Positions 15,306-18,793 of a DNA stretch of 18,793 nt are shown here, one piece after another. The stretch comes from Abditibacteriota bacterium (GTDB taxonomy: Bacteria; Armatimonadota; UBA5829). Each line of letters starts with the position of its first letter. The stretch's first letter is position 1. The position numbers were made by a program, and so were the translations under genes. Below the pieces are notes generated by a model. That model worked only from the letters and a program-made list of their open reading frames with translations. It made no database searches and was not told the DNA's origin. The DNA lies in assembly GCA_017959625.1 (NCBI GenBank), contig JAGDAG010000118.1:1-18793 (forward strand), given 5' to 3'.

Positions 15306-16001
15306 TCAGCAGCCGTCCTTGTTGAGCATGAGTATCACGGTCTTGAATATCAGTTTAAGGTCAAAAAACATGGTTCGCGTTTTGATATACGCTATGTCCA
15401 TCTCTATCCATTCGTCAAAGGGAACGTCGTTCCTGGAAGACGTGGTCTGCCATACGCTGGTAAGGCCTGGGGTCACCACCAGCTTCAGCTTCTGATAATC
15501 GTCGAACTGCTCCACCTCCGCGGGGAGAGGAGGGCGGGGCCCCACGACGCTCATATCCCCCTTCAGCACGTTGAAGAACTGAGGGAGCTCGTCCAGGCTG
15601 TATTTTCTGAGCACCCTTCCCACGGGGGTGATGCGGGGGTCGTCCTTTATCTTGAAAGCGGGGCCGTCGGCCTCGTTCTTGTCCATGAGATCCTTCTGCA
15701 GCGCCTCGGCGTTGACCACCATGCTGCGGACTTTGTACATATAAAACTCTCTTCCGTGCCGCCCTATGCGCTTCTGTTTGAATATAGGGCCGCCGTGAGG
15801 GTCGCCGAGGACCACCAACAGCCCGATGAGTATAAGGAAGGGAGACAGCAAAACAATGGCCAGAAGCGAGAATGCCACGTCGAACACCCTTTTTCTGAGC
15901 CAGTAATTTTTTTTGGGAGTGCGGAAAAGCTCGTCCATCTTCTCCCTGGTCTTCTGGTCTACGTTGCTGTAGTCCATAAAATTGCTTTGCTGTTTTGACA
16001 C
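15306..16001 (-). CDS. Initiating phosphoglycosyl transferase (bacterial sugar transferase)
   Basis: The 231-residue protein is a small monotopic phosphoglycosyl transferase. It moves a sugar-1-phosphate from a nucleotide sugar to undecaprenyl phosphate and so starts repeat-unit assembly at the inner leaflet. Visible features are a re-entrant hydrophobic helix (about 38-66) with a Ser-Pro break at 53-54, KVRSM (90-94), the catalytic DE pair at 137-138 (SLDELPQF), VGPRPP (153-158) and PGLTSVWQ (178-185). The length fits the PglC/WcaJ catalytic core without extra membrane helices. The start is taken as GTG at 16001; an ATG at 15977 would also keep the domain, and neither has a strong ribosome binding site. 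It is the first gene behind the c-di-GMP riboswitch, so the switch gates entry into the whole pathway. Confidence 0.92.
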   Translation of the reverse strand: MSKQQSNFMDYSNVDQKTREKMDELFRTPKKNYWLRKRVFDVAFSLLAIVLLSPFLILIGLLVVLGDPHGGPIFKQKRIGRHGREFYMYKVRSMVVNAEALQKDLMDKNEADGPAFKIKDDPRITPVGRVLRKYSLDELPQFFNVLKGDMSVVGPRPPLPAEVEQFDDYQKLKLVVTPGLTSVWQTTSSRNDVPFDEWIEMDIAYIKTRTMFFDLKLIFKTVILMLNKDGC

Positions 16002-16023
16002 GAAAAAATACCCGTATAAACTG

Positions 16024-16060
16024 AAAAAACCAACTGCACCCGAACGAAAGTTGCAGCTGG
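16024..16060 (-). terminator. Riboswitch-controlled intrinsic terminator
   Basis: On the minus strand CCAGCTGCA (16052-16060) can pair with TGCAGTTGG (16030-16038) in a 9-bp stem with one G-U pair and a 13-base loop, followed by six T residues (16024-16029). It stands 22 bases before the first EPS gene. The 5' arm is inside the 3' conserved part of the c-di-GMP aptamer, so the terminator and the folded aptamer should exclude each other. Confidence 0.82.
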
Positions 16061-16121
16061 CTGCCGTTTTTCAGGCCCTCATAGCTTTGCGTCACCGCTT
16101 TTCAACGGCTTTGCCATACCT
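16048..16121 (-). ncRNA. Cyclic-di-GMP-I (GEMM-I) riboswitch aptamer
   Basis: The minus-strand leader of the EPS operon matches the GEMM-I consensus in order. GGCAAAGCC is followed by a hairpin with a GAAA tetraloop (stem CCGTT 16104-16108 with AGCGG 16095-16099, loop 16100-16103). Then come the near-diagnostic GACGCAAAGC (16084-16093), GGGCCT (16073-16078) as part of the tetraloop-receptor helix, and GGCAGCCAG (16057-16065). A short closing helix AGGU (16118-16121) with ACUU (16048-16051) is possible. The class binds c-di-GMP. Because the 5' arm of the following terminator is contained in the aptamer, the ligand should block termination and switch the operon on. The promoter is so close that transcription may begin at or just inside the 5' edge, so the closing helix may be minimal. 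Confidence 0.9.
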
Positions 16122-16122
16122 G

Positions 16123-16151
16123 ATTATAGCAGTTTTTCTGCGTAAAATCAA
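16123..16151 (-). promoter_or_regulatory. EPS operon promoter, extended -10
   Basis: On the minus strand TTGATT (16146-16151) is separated by 17 bases from TATAAT (16123-16128), and the -10 box is preceded by TGC, an extended -10. Transcription is expected to start near 16115-16118, at the 5' edge of the c-di-GMP aptamer. No other promoter of this quality was seen upstream of the first EPS gene. Confidence 0.8.
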
Positions 16152-16270
16152 GCCTGACGAAAGCAAAAAAAAACGACTTTTGTCCCGGCGCCCGGGGGAA
16201 GCGCGGCCTCCGGGGCGGAAGCAGTTTTTTTGCCCCGGGCCGGCAAAAAGGGGTTTTGCGGGGGCAAATA
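16152..16270. other. Divergent intergenic region with inverted repeat
   Basis: The gene-free interval 16002-16321 holds the riboswitch, the terminator and two divergent promoters. The part between the promoters has no ORF of its own. It contains CCGGGGC (16210-16216) facing GCCCCGG (16232-16238) across a 15-base loop that includes a T-run, plus nearby G- and C-rich blocks. Since the T-run is in the loop and not after the stem, it is not a terminator. A protein operator is possible but unproven. Confidence 0.35.
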
Positions 16271-16279
16271 TGCTATAAT
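16271..16279 (+). promoter_or_regulatory. Extended -10 promoter for the beta-helix genes
   Basis: TGCTATAAT is an extended -10 box with a perfect TATAAT at 16274-16279. No good -35 hexamer stands at 17 bases, where the sequence is a GT-rich run (GGGTTT at 16251-16256), so the extended element probably carries recognition. Transcription would start near 16286, about 36 bases before the ATG at 16322. Confidence 0.65.
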
Positions 16280-16321
16280 GGAGTTGAAAACATCAAAAAC
16301 CAAGTGGATTTGGAGTCGAAC

Positions 16322-18070
16322 ATGAAAAAACTGATATTTGCTCTGGCGCTTGCCCTTTGTCTGGCAGGGGCCCTGTGCGCCGGGTCGGACTTTGACGTGA
16401 CGGAGTACGGAGCTGTGGCAGACGGCAAGACCGACTGTACCGAAGCCTTTCAGAAGGCCCTGGACGCCGCCTTCGCCATAGGCGGCGGCAACGTATTCGT
16501 CCCTACCGGGGATTACGCCTTTCAGGGCACCCTTAAAGTGAGATCGGGAGTGTTCCTCGTGGGCACCCACCAGGCGCCTCCTGCCAACCGCAACGACCAT
16601 TTTTCCCAGCAGAACAAGACCTACAACGGCTCGGTCCTGAAGGTGTACGCGGGCAAGAACGACCCGAAAAGCGACGCCTTCATAACCATGGAGGGCTCCA
16701 ACTGCGGCGTTAAGGGCCTTATAGTAGTTTATCCCGAATGGGCCCAGGAGACGGTGCCTCCCATTCCGTATCCTCCCTGCATAGCGGGCTACGTGGGGGA
16801 CAACCAGAACGTCATCGACTGCCAGCTGGTGAACCCCTACGAGGGCATCAAGCTGGTGGGTGTGGGCCGCAGTTATATCCGCGGCGTGTACGGCTATCCC
16901 ATCAAGAGAGGCCTGTATATAGACAAGTGCTACGACATCAGCCGGGTGGAGAACTGCCACTTCTGGCCCTTCGGCGTGGCCTACGACCAGACGGAGAAAT
17001 ACTGCGAGTGGATAAACAAAAACGGCGTGGCCTTCGAATTCGCCCGCACCGACTGGCAGTACGTCTCCAACTGCTTCTGCTTCGTCTACGGAGCCGGCTA
17101 CAAGTTCAGCCAGTCCGACGCCGGCAGCTGCAACGGCAACTTTCTGGGCCTGGGCGCCGACTGCTGCACCAACTCCGTGCTGGTGGAAGCCTGCCAGGGG
17201 CCGGGCCTGCTGTTCACCAACGGCGAATTCGTGGGGCGCTGGTCCTCCTCGGATTCCTGCCCGGTGAATATCCTGAAGACAGCCACGGGGAAGGTGAGCC
17301 TTGCCAACTGCTCCTTCTGGGGGCCCATCAACACCTGTATCCGCACCGAAAGCCCAGACGGGCTGCTGTCGGTGATAGGCTGCCACTTTGAGAGCTGGAA
17401 CACCGCCGCCATCGAGATGAACGGGGGCAACGGCGTGATACAGGGCAACACCTTTAACGAAAAGGTGCCCCAGATAGTCCTGGGGAAAGCCACCAAGAGC
17501 GCCGTCGTAACGGGCAATATGTGCCCCACGGGCATCCGCATCGACAACAGGATCGGCAGCCGGGCGCAGATATCCCTGAACAGCGGCGGGCTCCCGGACG
17601 AGATGACCGCGGAGCAGAAGAAAAACTACGTCGTGGACGTGGGGGCCTCTCACGACAGCATGTTCCTCACCAACTTCTACGGCGGCGAGGCCGCGGGGGA
17701 ATTCAAGACCGGCGGCACCAAGCGCTGGTCCAATAAGGACGAGAAGATAACCCTGCCCGTGAACAAGAACACCCGCTACACGGTGACCTTTGATCTGTAC
17801 GTGCCCGAGATGGCCTTTGAGGCGGGCTGCGGCATGATGCTCAACGGCAAGCTGGTGCTGCCGGTCAAAAAGGCAGGGGAGAACCACGTTTACTGCGTGG
17901 TGAACTCCGGCAACAACACCGAGCTGGTGTTCACTCCGAAGTTCAAATACTGGAACCCCAAAGACACCGGCTCCGCCGACGACCGCTGGATAGGCATCGG
18001 CCTCCGGGAGATAAAGGTGATCTCGAACCCCAAGGCAAAGGTGTTCTCCGCCAATAAAATGGAGTATTAG
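16322..18070 (+). CDS. Secreted pectate-lyase-superfamily beta-helix protein, copy 1
   Basis: The start is ATG 16322 with GGAG six bases upstream. It gives a 582-residue protein with a clear signal peptide (KK, then a hydrophobic core to about residue 20) and no lipobox. Residues about 24-65 (FDVTEYGAVADGKTDCTEAF, then GGGNVFVPTGDY) match the N-terminal cap of the Pectate_lyase_3/GH28-like beta-helix superfamily. Residues about 100-420 form parallel beta-helix coils, with recurrent N-C-x-F turns (NCHFW, NCFCF, NCSFW, GCHFE). The C-terminal 140 residues look like a beta-sandwich and are unrecognised. The mature chain has about 20 cysteines, many at coil-turn positions. It is probably an extracellular or surface polysaccharide-binding or polysaccharide-cleaving protein; catalytic residues could not be assigned. 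A tandem copy follows after 18 bases. Confidence 0.82.
   Translation: MKKLIFALALALCLAGALCAGSDFDVTEYGAVADGKTDCTEAFQKALDAAFAIGGGNVFVPTGDYAFQGTLKVRSGVFLVGTHQAPPANRNDHFSQQNKTYNGSVLKVYAGKNDPKSDAFITMEGSNCGVKGLIVVYPEWAQETVPPIPYPPCIAGYVGDNQNVIDCQLVNPYEGIKLVGVGRSYIRGVYGYPIKRGLYIDKCYDISRVENCHFWPFGVAYDQTEKYCEWINKNGVAFEFARTDWQYVSNCFCFVYGAGYKFSQSDAGSCNGNFLGLGADCCTNSVLVEACQGPGLLFTNGEFVGRWSSSDSCPVNILKTATGKVSLANCSFWGPINTCIRTESPDGLLSVIGCHFESWNTAAIEMNGGNGVIQGNTFNEKVPQIVLGKATKSAVVTGNMCPTGIRIDNRIGSRAQISLNSGGLPDEMTAEQKKNYVVDVGASHDSMFLTNFYGGEAAGEFKTGGTKRWSNKDEKITLPVNKNTRYTVTFDLYVPEMAFEAGCGMMLNGKLVLPVKKAGENHVYCVVNSGNNTELVFTPKFKYWNPKDTGSADDRWIGIGLREIKVISNPKAKVFSANKMEY
16766..16848 (+). repeat. Exact 83-base match between the two beta-helix genes, copy 1
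   Basis: These 83 bases are identical to 18536-18618, 1770 bases downstream. They lie in the coding part around PPCIAGYVGDNQNVIDCQLV. Flanking codons show scattered silent and replacement changes, so the exact run may mark recent duplication or gene conversion. Confidence 0.85.
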
Positions 18071-18088
18071 CGCGAAGGGGTGAAGATT

Positions 18089-18793
18089 GTGAAAATGATG
18101 ATATTACTGCTCGTTTTGTTTGCGCTGTGCCTGACGGGGGCCGCATGGGCCGGGTCCGACTTCGACGTGACGGATTACGGAGCAAAGCCCGACGGCGTGA
18201 CCGACTGCACGGAGGCCTTCCAGAAGGCCCTGGACGCCGCCTTCGCTATCGGCGGCGGCAACGTCTTCGTCCCCACCGGGGATTATCTCTTCCGGGGGAC
18301 CCTGAAGGTGAAGTCGGGAGTGTTCCTGGTGGGCACCCATCAGGCGCCTCCCGCCAACCGCAACGACCATATTGGCGCCCAGAACAAGATCTACAACGGC
18401 TCTGCCCTCAAGGTGTACGCGGGCAAGAACGACCCCAAGAGCGACGCCTTCATCACCATGGAGGGCTCCAACTGCGGAGTGAAAGGGCTCATAATCTCCT
18501 ATCCGGAATGGAAGCAGGAGACTGTGCCTCCCATACCGTATCCTCCCTGCATAGCGGGCTACGTGGGGGACAACCAGAACGTCATCGACTGCCAGCTGGT
18601 GAACCCCTACGAGGGCATACGACTGGTGGGCGTGGGCCGGAGCTATATCCGCGGCGTTTACGGCTATCCCATATGGAGGGGACTTTATATCGACAAGTGC
18701 TACGACATAAGCCGGGTGGAGAACTGCCACTTCTGGCCCTTCGGCGTGGCCTACGACCAGACCGAGAAATACTGCGAGTGGATAAACAAAAAC
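18089..18793 (+). CDS. Secreted beta-helix protein, copy 2 (3' end outside window)
   Basis: The frame is open to the window edge, giving 235 codons. GTG at 18089 is preferred as start because AAGGGG (18075-18080) lies eight bases upstream; ATG at 18095 is the main alternative. A signal peptide ends near AAWA before GSDFDV. The mature part matches copy 1 with about 17 differences in roughly 215 residues, and the cysteines of the shared part are kept. Differences cluster in the cap (GAKPDGVTDC) and in the loop HIGAQNKIYNG. No promoter or terminator separates it from copy 1, so the two are probably co-transcribed. Function as for copy 1. Confidence 0.82.
   Translation, partial: MKMMILLLVLFALCLTGAAWAGSDFDVTDYGAKPDGVTDCTEAFQKALDAAFAIGGGNVFVPTGDYLFRGTLKVKSGVFLVGTHQAPPANRNDHIGAQNKIYNGSALKVYAGKNDPKSDAFITMEGSNCGVKGLIISYPEWKQETVPPIPYPPCIAGYVGDNQNVIDCQLVNPYEGIRLVGVGRSYIRGVYGYPIWRGLYIDKCYDISRVENCHFWPFGVAYDQTEKYCEWINKN
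18536..18618 (+). repeat. Exact 83-base match between the two beta-helix genes, copy 2
   Basis: This is the second copy of the stretch at 16766-16848. The offset of 1770 bases is constant across the shared coding region, so there is no internal indel between the copies as far as the window shows. Confidence 0.85.

Noticed and set aside
15415..16095. Minus-strand open frame starting within the riboswitch (GTG in the GACGC region)
   Set aside because: It reads the aptamer and terminator and then the sugar transferase in a wrong frame; the product is basic and low-complexity.
16210..16238. GC-rich hairpin as an intrinsic terminator
   Set aside because: The T-run is in the loop and not after the 3' arm in either direction, and no gene ends nearby on the plus strand.
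16256..16321. N-terminal extension of the first beta-helix protein from 16256
   Set aside because: It would put the -10 promoter box inside the coding region and bury the signal peptide; ATG 16322 has a good ribosome binding site.
16148..17887. Long open frame (579 codons) on the minus strand opposite the first beta-helix gene
   Set aside because: It is antisense to a gene with a ribosome binding site, signal peptide and recognisable family sequence. Its translation is low-complexity, His/Val/Ala/Gly-rich, and shows no domain, as expected of the complement of a GC-rich gene.
1..18793. Mobile elements, CRISPR arrays or RNA genes other than the riboswitch
   Set aside because: No transposase, integrase, terminal inverted repeats, regularly spaced direct repeats, tRNA cloverleaf or rRNA sequence was recognised on either strand.

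Overview
The window carries most of an exopolysaccharide (EPS) or capsule biosynthesis operon on the minus strand (about 16120 down to 697). It is flanked on the left by the start of a second minus-strand gene with a degenerate GGDEF domain (608 to beyond the left edge). On the right are two tandem, nearly identical secreted beta-helix proteins on the plus strand (16322 to beyond the right edge). No tRNA, rRNA, CRISPR array, transposase or phage gene was seen. The DNA is moderately GC-rich, Shine-Dalgarno sequences are present and intergenic distances are very short. The phylum cannot be fixed from this window. The absence of an outer-membrane polysaccharide exporter or BY-kinase fits a monoderm or an atypical envelope. 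An anaerobic gut or rumen bacterium (Bacillota or an Armatimonadota/Abditibacteriota-like lineage) is only a low-confidence guess.

The EPS operon starts at a strong extended -10 promoter (16123-16151). It is followed at once by what reads as a cyclic-di-GMP-I (GEMM-I) riboswitch (about 16048-16121) and an intrinsic terminator (16024-16060). The 5' arm of the terminator lies inside the aptamer, so ligand binding should prevent termination, giving a c-di-GMP ON switch. Downstream, in order, are: an initiating phosphoglycosyl transferase; a GT4 glycosyltransferase; a membrane-anchored metallophosphoesterase; two paralogous Wzz-like polysaccharide co-polymerases, the second fused to a cytoplasmic degenerate GGDEF domain; a Wzy/O-antigen-ligase-like polymerase; five more glycosyltransferases (GT4, GT2, GT2, GT4, GT2); a Wzx-like flippase; and a scar joining the first half of a PIG-L deacetylase to the last two thirds of an ATP-grasp protein. 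Most junctions overlap by 1-4 bases or are separated by fewer than 20, so translation is probably coupled. The layout is a complete Wzx/Wzy-type pathway: lipid-linked initiation, repeat-unit assembly, flipping, polymerisation and length control.

The most interesting theme is c-di-GMP. The operon appears to be gated by a c-di-GMP riboswitch at the RNA level. It encodes a chain-length regulator whose cytoplasmic tail is a catalytically dead GGDEF fold, where a BY-kinase would otherwise be expected. It is followed by a separately promoted membrane protein (perfect TTGACA-17-TATAAT promoter) with another dead GGDEF domain. This suggests a two-layer circuit controlling both expression and assembly of the polymer.

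The right end (16322-18793) holds two secreted pectate-lyase-superfamily beta-helix proteins. They are about 92% identical over the roughly 215 residues that can be compared, rich in cysteine, and driven by a divergent promoter that resembles the EPS promoter.
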